Shown here piece after piece: positions 47,735 through 60,390 of a stretch of 64,000 bases of DNA; the stretch's first letter is position 1, and the number at the start of each line of letters is the position of its first letter. The notes under the pieces were generated by a model that was not told the DNA's origin, did no database searches, and saw only the letters and a list, made by a program, of their open reading frames with translations. Made by a program: the position numbers and the translations under genes. This DNA is from Casuarius casuarius (lineage: Eukaryota; Chordata; Aves; Casuariiformes; Casuariidae): positions 1 to 64,000 of the forward strand of contig PTFA01000087.1 in the NCBI GenBank assembly GCA_003342895.1, given 5' to 3'.

Positions 47735-50700
47735 CTTCTACCTGCCTACTAAATTGACATTTCAGTATTCTGCAGTAAGACCATTAGGAAAAAAAAGCAT
47801 AAGCTAAATTGGTAATCACAGAAGTGATCAGAGATCCATTTTAAATATTGCAGTAGTCTTGGAAATTACAGTAATCTCAAAAGTCATTCTACATTGATGT
47901 GAACATAGCCTCTTTGACAACAACTTTCTGTTTGAGAAAGTTTATTCATCCTTTCTTTGTTTATTGTTTGTGTAACATAATAGCAACACTGCATTGCCTT
48001 CTCTCTGAGGGCTGTTTATTTTAGTTTAACTCTCCGTTCTGCTTTTTAGCATTGATTTCACATTGCTGCATTTATGTTTTGTCATGTTTTCATTTCTAGC
48101 CCAAACATTAAAAAAAAAAATACATGGATACATGAGGCAATTCAGAGTTGTGCTTCAGGAACACCAAAATGGGCTTTGGATAAGACTCTGTTTTTATACC
48201 TGAAATCACTGCCTATGGATATCAGGTCCATGCATGCTGCTTAGATCTTTCTACATGTAGTCTCTCTCACAGATCCAGATTGCATATCAGATACCTGGAT
48301 AACAATAGTTTAATAGTGAGAGCCTAGAGAACGAAATATTTGAATTCTGTTCACTGTAAAAGTAAAAGGTTTTATAATTCATTGCCACAATTTTCCAACT
48401 TTATTCATGCATAGCAGTTTCCCTTATCTTGGAGTGTTCAGCTTATTGATCTGAGAGAAGGAAGTATGGTTAACTTTATCTCAAATAAAAATACAGTGTA
48501 GCAAATATTATTTCCTTATATTCTCTTCATGAATTGCAGACTCAATTTGAAGGCATTATGATAGCCCTATATTCCATATATATCATGCTACTTGTGATCT
48601 TCATTCTTTAATTTAAAACAGATGAGAAAAAGCAATACAAATAAGGTAAATCTCTAACATCCTTCTACAGTATAGTATCTTCCTGCAAAAAATAGCCTTA
48701 ATTTATGCTAGAAATGTTTCTATCTGCCCTTTTTTGAATCATGGAACACACTTTAATTTTATTATCTCAATGCTCTTTTTGTCAGGCCACACTCCCTTGG
48801 ATAGGAGGGGCTGTCTCCCAACACAAGAACAGACAACTCAAGAATTTGGAGCTATATGCTGTAAGTCAAATAGAGACTGCCAAGCCCTTTAGGGTCAAAT
48901 TTTTTGAAGGAGATCATCTCTCTTAGTCAAGGCCTGTTTCGCAGAAGCACCCATCTCACACGCACACATGAAACAGTGGCCATATTTGCAAAAGCACTGA
49001 GCTCTTGGGTGTTGATCTATTTTGTAAATCTTGCTCCAGGTCCAGGTTTTGAATGCCATAGATACTTGGCTCCAAGTTCTATGGCTTTAGCATACAAATG
49101 CTGCCAAATTTCAGAAACTTGTAATGTAAATGAGGACAGATCACACAAGTGGGGGAAAAAAAAGTGAGGAACTGAGCCCTCACTGAGCTGAAATCACATG
49201 GGTATAGCCGTTTATAGATCAGCTGAGCATATATCTCATTCTTACTTAAAGAATACAGATGCATCACATTGAAAGACACAAAATAACCGCATGCATCGGC
49301 ACAGCCAAACGATTTCTGTAGTGGCACAAATTATTCACAAGTTTTGTGAAATCCTGCACAGACAACTTCTGCATTGCCTGACACAAAAGAAAATGTGGTA
49401 TTAAACGTAACAATATTCTTCTCTAAACACACATTTCTTTCCATTTACCACTCTCAAGAAAAGTATTTTTTTCCATAAGTAATGCAGCAGATTTCAAGGA
49501 TCTCTGTTTTGCTTAAAGTATAAAAATGTAATCCTGTCAGAAAAGAGACTACCTGCTTAAAGGAAACCTACAAGAAGTATTCATCTCCCCTAAAACAAAA
49601 AAACCCCCAAAACCCCCACCATCAAATGCCCAGGACATATTTGGTGCATGGTGGGTAATTCACTACTTACATGGAATACAGACAAACCTCGTATAACGCA
49701 AATAAGAGATGAATATAGCTCTAAACTAGTAGGTCAACAGAAATATATTTAAATAATCAGAAAAGTTAGCATACTACTTTACTGGATTAATAATTTAAAT
49801 TTCCTTGCATTTATCACAAAGGAATTGAGCGATTTTTGTTCAGGCCAACATTAAGAAAGTATGCAGAAGAAAGTTTAGATAATACAATCACCCTTGGGGT
49901 CTTGGAAAAAGAAAGATGTTTTCGTACAAGAAAGAGAATTTATTCATATTTATTTTTCTGAAATTGCCTCTTATAAAATAATTCATATTTAAACAAGAGG
50001 TACTGAAGTTCATCTAGCACAAGATGTGTGCTCTAGTGTTTGTTATATTCGGATAGTTGACTTGAGCAGTCACTTCTCAGATGTTACTACATGAGACTCC
50101 CTTTATTTCACTTACACTTCCTGGTTTTTCCCCCCCAGTTTTAAGAGGCAGGCATCCGAGGATGGGCAAAAACATTCTGTTTCACATTATATTTAATGAA
50201 AGTTAGTTTCACAGCCTTGCTAGTACAATACCAGATTATTTCACCGCAGGCAGAGTTGGCTAAATGTAATAAAATGGCAAGAACACATTCCTTCTCTAAT
50301 GGCAGTTCTCTTTATATAGATGACCTTTGTGCAGCCTTTCTGCCATATGATTATAACGTTAAGGTAGAGACTTCAAAGCGTTTTACTGTCCACTAAAGTT
50401 CTGGGATAGTTTTCAGTGCATTACTGAAAACAGTTCCGTAGGCCAAAATCTTCTGCTGGGTAGAGAGGAAGAAAGCTGCTGTGAGACACAGCCACTTGCA
50501 GGAAGAGCTTTCTCATCCTGCCGGCTAAGTATTAAACTCCTCATACATTTGAGTTCTTAGTTAAGGCATTTAGGACAACAATCACCTTCTGCATTGCGCC
50601 TCCCCCCCACAAAGGTTTGTGTGAATTGCCATCCATATTTCAATTAATTTTTTATCCCTTTACTTCCAGTTAAGGAGTAAAAAAGCTACCTTCATGAAAA

Positions 50701-52379
50701 ATGTTGTGCTTATTTGTATTCCAGTTTATAAATCGATCTATTTCAGTGTCCTTTGTGCTTAAAGATGGAAGGGATGCAATTTCTACAGTAAGTTCTATCC
50801 GCACCCTGTAAATATACTGCAGAAGTTACAAAGAATGCAAATGCTGTGGTATAGCAGCTTTATCTCTGTTATCCTACTACCCACAAAACTCTTGACTGTA
50901 AAGCCAAGAGCAATACAGATCATCAGAAACGAGTACCGATAAAATGTTAATACCACACATCACATCATCAAATATTCTGCATATGCTAAGAAAATACCAT
51001 GACTTATTATTTTTGTCTCTCTTTCCTACAATATGGCATGTCTGACTCTTCAACCCTTAGAGGGGAAAGAAAAAATTGAAATAATATATTTAAAAACCAC
51101 TAACTATAACCCAATATAGCTTTATTTTTATATGCAAAACTCGTGATTTTAAGACTCTCTTTCTCTGGAGCTGCCAGAATTAGTAACAAGTGCCATGTGT
51201 CCCAAAAACTGTGACTTTCTCCTTTCCAACAGCATAAAGACTTGTTTCATGCAGATCTTAAACATGTCACTGAGCCATTGACTGTTGTGGACTCCTGGGC
51301 ATCAGGCCAATGTAATTTTGGGGAGAAATTCCACATATGCAAAGGGAAAAAAATGAAATCGTTCCCTGGCAGAGATATGTATGTGTGTATGCAGTCATGT
51401 CTTGTTAAGGGTAGCTTTAAGTTACTAAAAGAGATTATGAAAGCTCTTCCATGGATCACACATTAATGAACCAGCTATACAAAGGTCCATGATCAGTAAT
51501 GCTTTATTTATGGATACTGTCCAAGAGTGTATACATATGTACATGAGCACATTACATATACACACACACACATATATTTATATATGAATGAACCAACATG
51601 CCAAAGCTGTTGAGAAAAATATATGTTGCCCTTACTATGGCTCAGAAAATAAGCACGGTTTTCCTCCCTTCTCCTGACAGTGAAATTCTTGACTTAGGGA
51701 GAATGAAAGCCTAATGATATTTAGCAAGAGCCATCCTCCAAGAGCCTCAGCTCTTGAAAAGCAGAAACACTCACTGGGAGGCCAAAAAATGTAGGCAGAA
51801 TTCCTGAAGTTAGTTGGTCTCATACATCCTGCCCATATGGAGGGATAGCCCTAATTTCCGGATCACCCAAAGCCAGAGAAACACTGTTGATGTGCTCTGC
51901 AGCGCCCCTCTCCCTTTCATGCCCAGGGTTTTCATCTAAAGGAAACAGGGTCTGCCAGGAATAATCACAACAAGTCAGCTTGCAGCAAGGACATACAGCT
52001 GGGAACCAAGACTCCAGGGTACAAAGCAAAGGACATCTGCCCTCAATAAATAACCTGCAAATGTCTGCTGGCAGCACCTGACAACAGACTTCAGTTGCGG
52101 TGGTCGTAGACATCCCCAAGTTTTATTTAAATTTACATTTCTTAATTAACTCCTACCACCTCCTTGCCCATGCCATCTCCTTCCACACTGGCTTGAGTAA
52201 GCCAGTTAGAAAAACCTTGTTAGTTACTTCTATATATGTAAATGCAAAGTTCAGTCAAAATCATGATAACCAGGGAATACCATGTGAATCTACCAAAGCA
52301 GTAGACCTAAGCATCATAATCACAAAAGTTAGACAAGATCCAGAGAAAAAAATGATGCAAGATTTTTAAAGCAGTGATC
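47735..52379. other. AT-rich unique non-coding sequence
   Basis: No gene, RNA or transposon recognised. Mixed CA/TA simple sequence lies at about 51554-51586. Open frames are at most 99 codons and unfamiliar. Confidence 0.45.
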
Positions 52380-52430
52380 ATCTCTTTGTTCTGTGTTTGT
52401 ACAGCACCTAGCACAATAATGACTCCAGCT
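52380..52430 (+). repeat. Ancient LINE-tail remnant (L2/CR1-like)
   Basis: TCTCTTTGTTCTGTGTTTGT followed by ACAGCACCTAGCACAATAAT closely follows the widespread amniote LINE 3' end 'tgtctctttgttctgtgtttgtacagcgcctagcacaatgggg'. About 40 bp is clear; the sequence then decays. Confidence 0.55.
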
Positions 52431-54430
52431 GTTAGTATGATAAATACAGAAAGAGCTCTTCAATCTTCACTGGACTAACACGGGAAGTTTTGTTTCTGAA
52501 CGTTACACAACATTGTAATGGGAGCAACACAAACAGCATACGCATAACATTATGAATGCTTTTCTTTCCCGTGTTTCTTTAGAAGTGCTTAAATTAGAAC
52601 TACATAGGGGAAATGCAGACACAGTAATTTTGAGAATTAAATTTCATTATAACTTTTTAAACATGTTTACAAAGTAGTATTACTATTACACCTTATTTTC
52701 AAAGGCAATCTAACAAATGATGCAATCGGTGATGCAAGCAATTAATTCATCACCTACACTGTCAGGGATGGAAATTTTCTGCAAGATGAACAGAAGTCCA
52801 TGCAATGCCAATACCTCCAAGTGGGCATCAGAAAACACTTCTCTGGCTCCTAAGACTGTGCCAGGCTAACCAGTTTTCTCTGTTAGGAAAATTTCACGCA
52901 ACTATAATTTTGCAAAAGTTAGATCCTCAGATTCCATTCTGAGATTTACAAAGTTGACATGTGAAGGAAAGAGGAAAAATTTGACTACTTTATGCCGAGT
53001 GTCCTGATTCTCATCTGTGTCTGACAGTAGTACGGTTGATCAAAGCATCCTGCCCTCCAGCACTTCCACCACCAGGGCAGTGGAAAACATCTTTAAGAGG
53101 GGCCAAAAAGCTCTGACTAGAGAGATTTGATTTTGTCCGAGTCAGAAAATACAGTCATTTGATATACAAACATAAGAATACAGCAAATTGAGTAAAATGA
53201 CTGATGTATTTGCTATGTTCTCTGAGCTCCACATTCCCATAGAACTGTGTATTTAACCTGAATAGCCTTCACTGTTATGGAAAAAAGGAAAATGCTAGAA
53301 AAGACCTATGAAATCAGTTACAGAAAAGGGAAATCAAATGTTAAACAAAACACAAACAGCACATGAATTGCCTAGTTCAAATGTCCCTCTTCAAAAAGTG
53401 CTTGCTACTTTCAATTGATGAGGGAGAACAACAATCATATTTGTGCCTTCCTGTACTGTGGTTGTTATATGCTTGTGCCCAGCTTGCTTTACTTCTGGAA
53501 AACATCAGACCATGTAAAAAGCCAATGCTTTGATTTCCTGACTTGCCTGATACTGTGGTAAGTTGTTCTTCTGTCCTAATCCAATTCAAAATATTTCTAA
53601 AAACTCAGCAAACAAAGCTGAACAGAGTAAGTTTTGACTCTGATCGTGACAATGGAGATTACATTATGAAAACATGAAGCATGTGACAAATAGAAAATAT
53701 GTGTATTATCTACACGTAAGCTGAGAAAGCCTGCTACAGCAGCTCTTGCAATCTTTTCTTTAGTTTAAATAGCTCCCTAAAATGGATTTTGTTCAAAGTC
53801 AGTAATATGTAATATACTATTAACTATATACTATTCTGGTAGAATAAATCCATTTTCTGTGAGTCAGAATCCCCTTTTGCAAGCATCTTTGGGTAGCTTG
53901 CTGCAGGAACAGCAGAGGAAAGGGAGGACAGCAACCTCACAGAGAGCCAAAACATTTAGGCCTGCCTGTTCTGGCTGCTACTAAACCAGGGCAGAAGGCA
54001 GGCAGGTATGCTTGGGAACTCGGTATTTCTGCGTACAAGTGACAGGGCAGAAGTGCACTGGCACAATGACATTCATATGCGCTGCTATGACTTCTGACTT
54101 AGTGAGCTGTATACTACACTGGCATATTATTGTTGTGTTTCAAAAACAGTTGAATCTCACACAGATTAATCAAGGGAACCAGATCTCTTCAACTGTACTT
54201 TAAAAGCCAGTTATTGGGCTTCAAACTTTTTCCTCAGAGAGGCATATTGTGTCACAGGAGTCAGAAAAGTCTATTTTAAACATTTATTAAATTATCATAC
54301 TGTCAGATAAAAGCAGGAGTGTTTACATAAGGCTCCAAATGTGCAGTGGTCCAAATCCAAGCACATGCATCATTCAAAGGCTTGCTCCTTCAGGTCAGGC
54401 TGGTACAGGTGCGCGCACCCAATGCTGCTT
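52431..54430. other. Unique non-coding sequence
   Basis: No gene or repeat recognised. Confidence 0.45.
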
Positions 54431-55106
54431 GAAACAAGGGTCCTGGTTAGCACCTGGCTTAGTTTAGAGGAGCCTGCTGGGAGAAGCCACTTCCCTGCCC
54501 AGCTCAGAGGGAGGGAAGGAGGGAGCACAGTATCGCTCCTCTGCGGCCCCTTCCCTTCCTGCCACGGTGCTCATGCTGTCAGGCTCCCAGAGGCAGCAGG
54601 GCTCTCCTTCCAAAAGCCCAGTCTGCTAAGCCTTTATCAGATGAACTATGGTCCACAGCACTGTGTTCACACAAAACCCCAGTAGGATCAAACAGGAACT
54701 AGTAAGAAAAAGAAAATTCCAGCATAGTTACAAGTTTATTTTCTCTCTTGGCTAGAACATGGGATTCAAACTTAAAAGGTGGTAGACAAGGTCATGAGTC
54801 CTACGACTTCATACCACTCTTGCAGCACAGGAGAGAGATGAACTGGCTTACAGCTTTGGCCAGAACTTAAGTGAGAGAAAGGAAGGGGGAAGAGGCTTGT
54901 TCCCCAAACCACCCCCCCGCACACACAAGTGTGCTGTTTAGCATGCTTTATTAAGCACTGCTCAGGAATTTCCCCAGAGTCAAGGAGGGAGGACCACAGA
55001 GCTTGTGAAAGGCTTTCGGGACTTGTACAGGATCTTCTTATTGACATGACTTTCTCCCAGCAGGCTCCTCTAAACTAAGCCAGGTACTAATCAGGGCCCC
55101 TGTTTC
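54431..55106. repeat. 55-bp inverted repeat around a 566-bp spacer
   Basis: The left arm (54431-54485) and the reverse complement of the right arm (55052-55106) agree at 51 of 55 positions with no gaps. All four differences are transitions, and the inner 34 bp are identical. Similarity stops sharply at both arm edges. I see no target-site duplication just outside. The spacer has mixed composition with a 91-codon minus frame at 54772-55047 and no familiar motif. It could be the ends of a non-autonomous foldback or terminal-inverted-repeat transposon, or a local inverted duplication. Confidence 0.85.
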
Positions 55107-55429
55107 GTTCTGGTTTATAGCATCCTGCTCTGTCATACCTGCTGGTCTCAGTCTGTAAATTTATACATGCTCTGCTCTGGACTTGCTATATTACCTTGTA
55201 CTTGTCCATTAAGCTGTCTTCAAGCTGCTTACTGCCTGAATTTTCTTCTTTATGAAACACAGAAAAGATTTCTCCATCAAAAAGACTTGCAAGACCTGCA
55301 AATCATTACTTTGAAATCCTCATATGCTAATATTATATAAATAACAAAAATCAGGATCATACATTATATATATATAAATTCTCATGTAATAATGTATAAT
55401 TACAAGGACTCTAATGATGCTCACACATT
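55107..55429. other. Non-coding spacer
   Basis: No recognised feature apart from a short TATATATATA block near 55366. Confidence 0.5.
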
Positions 55430-55490
55430 TAACATACCCATCTGCTCACATGAATAAACTGAGGCAGCAGTAAGAATTTCAAGATCAAAG
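55430..55490 (-). repeat. Probable MIR SINE fragment
   Basis: CCCATCTGCTCACATGAATA followed by AACTGAGGCAGCAGTAAGAA follows the reverse complement of the MIR core ('cccattttacagatgaggaaactgaggcacagag'). Short and decayed. Confidence 0.4.
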
Positions 55491-56696
55491 GACTATAATG
55501 TTATTTTCTTCTCTGTAGTTTAAAGTAAAGGTGGAGAGGTTACAGACTGGCTTCTAACAATCAAGATGATTATTTCTTGAAGAGACAGATTAATGATATT
55601 CTATCCAAAAAATGCTACCAGGAGAGCTGAGAATTGTGGCTGCTGCAAACTCCACTTATTTGCTCAAACTACGCTCCTCAAGCTGTCCATGCTTACTTAT
55701 GTTGGCTTACATTCGCCTGGACCTTTTTCATGTACCAGCTGGTATTTACCCCCAGTGTGACACATTGTAGATAAACTGACACAGACTATGCCCTCTCCCC
55801 AATTTTACACAGATTACAAACACTTCCTGTTATAAATAAACAAACAAAACCATGCTATGCAACTGATTTTTTTTTAAGGGCTGCATTTGCAGGAAAAAAG
55901 GATTTAAAAAGAACTGATGTATTAAAAAAATACATTTCTTTCAGTAATTACTAAATTTATTCAATAATATGTTACAGCTTTTTCATCTACTGAGTTGTGG
56001 TGTAATTTCAGTTTCTCAATAATATCCTGTTTCCATAACTCAGGTTAGATTGCCCCTGACGTTAAGAGGAGTCTTTCCTTAGCGAGAAAGGGAGGATTGG
56101 CCCAAGTTCCCCATCCTCCCAAACTACATGAATGCTGGCATTCAGTGACCTCCAGTATTGCTTCAGCACCTTTTTCTTATTGCCCTTCTGCAATCTTCCC
56201 CTCCCTTCAGCAAGAATGTTTTTAAACTTGAGCTCTACATTTCCAGTCCCAGTGTCGAGGGACTGAATCTGAAAGAGCTTTGGCTTTCATTAGCAAATCA
56301 TCAGTACCAACAAAACCACCTGCAACAACAACAACAAAAAAAGCACATCAGCATGCTTTTCAGCACCATCACGAACCGACATCTTCCCTGTGTGTGTTTG
56401 GGGGATTTTTTTTTTTTTTAAATCAGCGAAGCTAGACTATTGAGCTCTGAGAAGGAAAGAGAGCACCAGTCCTTTCATTTTATAATTAGTGGAGATTCAG
56501 TAGTAGCATTAACAGCTGTCTCTTTCAAAGAAATGCCTAGCATCATCTATGCACGAGTTATGGCACAGATTGGGAAGAAATACTAGCAATGCATCTCACA
56601 TCCATGCCAGTGACACATTAGCAATTGGCTTTGACTAAAGGACGGTTCAAACTAGCTGTTCAGGCAGGCTAACAGCTTTCTTTCACTCTTTTCTAG
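55491..56696. other. Unique non-coding sequence
   Basis: No gene recognised. (CAA)n-type words at 56310-56343 and a T13 run at 56407-56419 are the only simple sequence. A pyrimidine tract ending CTTTTCTAG (56688-56696) leads into the next islet. Confidence 0.45.
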
Positions 56697-56731
56697 GGCA
56701 TAACTTTTTGTTTTTCACTCTTCCATTAACG

Positions 56732-57015
56732 ATGGGGTGCAAAACCGCCCCAGAGAGGCGGAGAGCGAGACAGACCGCGAGTGGCCTGCGTGACGCGATC
56801 CATCAGGCAATGGCTGTGGACATGTGCAGACAAAGACGGAGGTCTCCTTGGAGACGGCAAGCGCAGGCACACACGCTGCCAGCCCCTTCTCCCCCGCTCC
56901 CTCACGGGCAGGCGCGGGAGGACCAGCACACCGCCGGGCTCTCCAGACTCGGCCGCCTTTCAAACGCCACAGAGCGGGGCCCCTCGTCTCCTCGCCAATG
57001 CACTCGGCAAAGACT
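56732..57015. promoter_or_regulatory. CpG-rich islet with open frame
   Basis: Dense CpGs over about 270 bp within AT-rich flanks. An ATG at 56732 opens a 116-codon plus-strand frame (to 57082), with a 145-codon minus frame opposite; both are rich in Arg/Pro/Ala, as expected from composition, and match nothing known. A near-palindrome GTCTCCTTGGAGAC (56842-56855) resembles an RFX X-box in layout. It could be an unannotated first exon or promoter, or an orphan CpG island. Confidence 0.35.
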
Positions 57016-58049
57016 GGGGTATTACAAGGTGTATCGGGAGGTGACAGGCACAGCTTCTCTTGTGAGGACACTAAAATTATGACTTGCTGGAGAAGAGAGA
57101 CTGCATGAAAATACCTCCTAAAAGTCTTGAAAGGCTTCAAAAAAACCCACAAATAAAATGAAGCTGTTGGAGAACGTTAACTTCCATTTCAAAAAAACCA
57201 GAGCAGTAAGTTTTATATACTTTGGGACTAGGAAAAATACACGAGCTTTCTGTTAAAAGTTTATACCTGTGCTGTAAATCCCCAGGCATTTAGTAGCTAT
57301 CTTTTTCTATTCAGAAAAAACAAAAGAAACAAATGTTTTCACACTTGCAAAAATTCTTCTTCAAACCAGTGTTATTACCAAAGTTATTTTACCACCAAAG
57401 CAAGAAAGCCCGACCTCTCCTTCAAAACAGTGATATAATCTTTAATGTCAAAAAGAGATAAAGTCAGAGATTACAAAAATTGATGTCAACTGCTACACTG
57501 ACAAAAGATGGTCACTTAAAATGCATGATAATTCAGCAAGATTAAAGTCTTTTTTTCAAGCAAGTACAGTCACGTAAGGCTAGACTCCATAAAAATAAAG
57601 TATTAGACTTTTTACAATATTTAATCACCTTCGCTGTATTCATTTTTGTAATAAAATATCTTACAAGAGTGTAAGAAAGCTTAATTACTATAACAGAGAC
57701 TTGGTACACAGTACTAGGATGAAAGACAAAGCGGGAATGTAGCTTTATGTGACAATCTCTCTTTAGCAATCTATATATAGGCCTCAGTTAACCTTAAAAT
57801 GAACTTCACTATTTTTCAAGCAAAAACACAAAATTTTCTAATTGGAAGCTCTTGTAACTAAAGAGTGCCAAAATAAGCACTGAAAGGGCCAACTAAGCCT
57901 GGAAGAACAACATAGTTTATCAGAGCTCACATTTTACCTTGTACAAAAGTCCCATACTTTTGTATAGGTGGTCTTCGTGGCAGCCTGGTGACAGCAACTT
58001 TACAGCTAATGTAAAATAACATGGTATCACACACGCATCAGGACTACGA
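57016..58049. other. AT-rich non-coding spacer
   Basis: No recognised gene, repeat or RNA. Confidence 0.5.
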
Positions 58050-58200
58050 CTGTCAATGGAGACCAAACCCACAGTCGCATCCTGCTCGAGTAATGCAGCT
58101 CCAGCTGTTCAATAATACAGGCATTATTATTGGGTTCGAACGATAATGGAGGCCAAATTAATCCCCCATACTACATGATTAATTAGACTGGTAAGGACAG
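58050..58200. promoter_or_regulatory. Candidate enhancer-like element rich in homeodomain sites
   Basis: Contains TAATCC (58159-58164), the preferred site of OTX/PITX-type homeodomains, TGATTAATTAG (58176-58186), an E-box-like CAGCTG near 58113, and the 8-bp palindrome GTTCGAAC (58135-58142). CpGs are retained and there is no simple repeat or transposon signature. GGTTCGAAC looks like a tRNA T-loop, but no cloverleaf fits. Confidence 0.28.
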
Positions 58201-58497
58201 TCCTTTTTCAACCTGGAACTCCAGAACCTGCAGTAACCTTCTCTTTTGCCTTCTGAAGAGAGACTTGAATTTGACCACAGAATAAATCATGGTAAATGCT
58301 CAAGAAAGGATAAAAGACAGATCTAATCCAAATTTAAATTTTGAAGTAAGACCATATTTTACAATAAGTAGGTCTAATGGAAACATTTACATAGGGTTTT
58401 CTTATAATTTTGCTTCCCAAAGGAAGCATTAAAGAAGGAGGAGCACACTTATCCTCTTTCTGCCAAACAGCTTTTTGCTAAGGGTACATTTTGCAGT

Positions 58498-58499
<2 letters not shown>

Positions 58500-58528
<29 letters not shown>
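58500..58528. repeat. T29 homopolymer
   Basis: A pure run of 29 T. It could be the reverse of a retroposon poly-A tail, but the sequence to its right carries no recognisable retroposon body. Confidence 0.95.
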
Positions 58529-58531
<3 letters not shown>

Positions 58532-59061
58532 TTAAACTAATAGCAAGCACGTTTTCTTGCAAGAAACAGAAACAAACCACAGAAGTTCTACTTCCCTGAA
58601 GTTTCAGCTTCATGACTTATCTATTTGACTTTGCAACTACAACACATCCTACCTCTAAACTATAACTGGACAGGATTGAAAGCATAAAAACTCATAAAAC
58701 TACAAAAAGTTTCATTAAAGTAAAAATGCCAAAGATAGAGAGTTCCTCCTGACTTCAATGCGAGCCTTAGAGGCTTCTGAGATCCCCCATTTCTACTGCA
58801 GCTCCTGAGCCAGTCTCTGCCTTCATAGTACTTGGTACATGGTATTTGTAATTTCAGATTAAGTACAGACTATTGCTCTGTGAGTATACGTAAAAGGAAT
58901 TCTCAGACCAGTTTTCAAAGGCACATACCTATTCCTGCCAACAGGATTTAAAATTGGTTCGTGTCTCTCATAAACCACTGGGTGCTTTAATAATCTTAAA
59001 CACTTCAGAAGGTGAACTACTAAATGCTTGTTTTCAAAATTCAGAACTTCAGGCATTTTGT

Positions 59062-59074
59062 CCCCCCCCCCCCC
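59062..59074. repeat. C13 homopolymer
   Basis: Thirteen consecutive C, unusual in AT-rich surroundings. Error-prone in sequencing. Confidence 0.95.
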
Positions 59075-60249
59075 AATGTTACTGAAACATTTTTGCATAC
59101 AGAATGATGGAAATACAATCTAAAAAGAAGAACATTCCCCTTTAAATCTCTCCAATGCAATTAGTCACTTGAAGTATTTGAAGTTTTGCACAAAGGTGAC
59201 CCGCTCATTTTGGAGATTCTTCAGTTCAATCTACTGCACAGAAATGCACGCAGTCAATAACATCCAGGGCATTTCAAGAGTTTTTCTGGGCAATTTGTTA
59301 CTTTGTGTCCCTACAGAATGTTAACATTTTGATTCTAAATCCTTGCATTGGTGAGAATAAAGAATTCCTTCCAAATTCCTTTTTCTCACTCATTCTATCA
59401 CAAACCTTCCCAGACGTTTTGAGCACTCTCTGCTGAGATAGGTGTTTTGAGTTTTCCCTGTTGAAGTCTCGCTATCCAAATCCATTTCTATATGTTTGTT
59501 TCCAACTTGAATGTAATTTGTGTTTAATGCATTACATCATGCTACATTCATTTCTACTTCAAATTACTGGAGAGGACACAAACACTAGCTGCAAATCACC
59601 ATACCATTCAATCCCTTTACAAATGTGAACATAGTATTCTTTTCAAGAACAAGGTACTGACTTGAAATCAAGGAACTCTGTAAATAATTTGTAACAAAAC
59701 TGCTTTTCCTTTAGCATGTGCAGCCAGAAGATCAAGAGTTGCATGTGCAACTTTCTAATACAAGATGCAAAGTCCCACCCCCCCCAAAAAAAATCATTTC
59801 TATCTGAAATATGCAGTGTGACAAGTTTTTATTTACCAAAGACTTAGGAACCTCATGTTTTAAGTTTCTCCCCTGTATCATATAAAACCACCGTTGTGAA
59901 AATACTGATAAACGACAGACTGGCACTTGCAGTAGCTTAGACAATACTTCTATCCACTCTTAAGCCTTCCTTGCAGGAACACCAAAGTCCTATAGTGTTC
60001 CTCTGCAGGAACCATTTATAAGAGTAAGCCATATTCTATGCTTTCCTATCAAAAGTAGATGTAGCCCCTCTCTGAAAAGAAGGGGGTATCCATGGGCCTG
60101 CATGAATCACACTGGAGAGCATTGATGGTGGGTGCTCTAAGCTCCAGAACTCCTCATAAATCCACGGTAGTTCACAGCGTTTTCCGTAGGCAGATCTCAG
60201 AACAGGCTTTAATTGTATACCAGAATATGTACATGCCTTACACAGGCCA

Positions 60250-60390
60250 TATACCTGTTTTACAGATTAGTAAACTGATCTACACATATTATAATACACA
60301 CAAGTAATTTCACCAACGTTACACAAACAGGAGTCTGTGGCAAAGCTGGGAAGAGAATTATTTCCTCTTGCTGCCTTAAGCTCAGGCTCT
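60250..60390 (-). repeat. MIR-type SINE remnant
   Basis: CCTGTTTTACAGATTAGTAA, then AAGTAATTTCACCAACGTTA, then ACACAAACAGGAGTCTGTGG and CAAAGCTGGGAAGAGAATTA follow, in order, the reverse complement of the MIR/CORE-SINE consensus ('cccattttacagatgaggaaactgag...taagtgacttgcccaaggtcacacagctagt...ggcagagctgggattcgaaccc'). It predates the radiation of modern birds. Good order and spacing; the exact subfamily cannot be told. Confidence 0.7.

Larger units (their letters stand above)
58201..60249. other. Non-coding stretch with homopolymers
   Basis: Contains a T29 run (58500-58528), a C13 run (59062-59074) and a C10A8 run near 59777-59794. No gene, RNA or transposon recognised. Confidence 0.5.

Noticed and set aside
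56715..57152. 145-codon minus-strand open frame
   Set aside because: It lies opposite another open frame in a GC-rich islet and has no known motif; a shadow of composition is more likely.
58130..58150. GGTTCGAAC as a tRNA T-loop
   Set aside because: No acceptor, D or anticodon stems can be folded around it.
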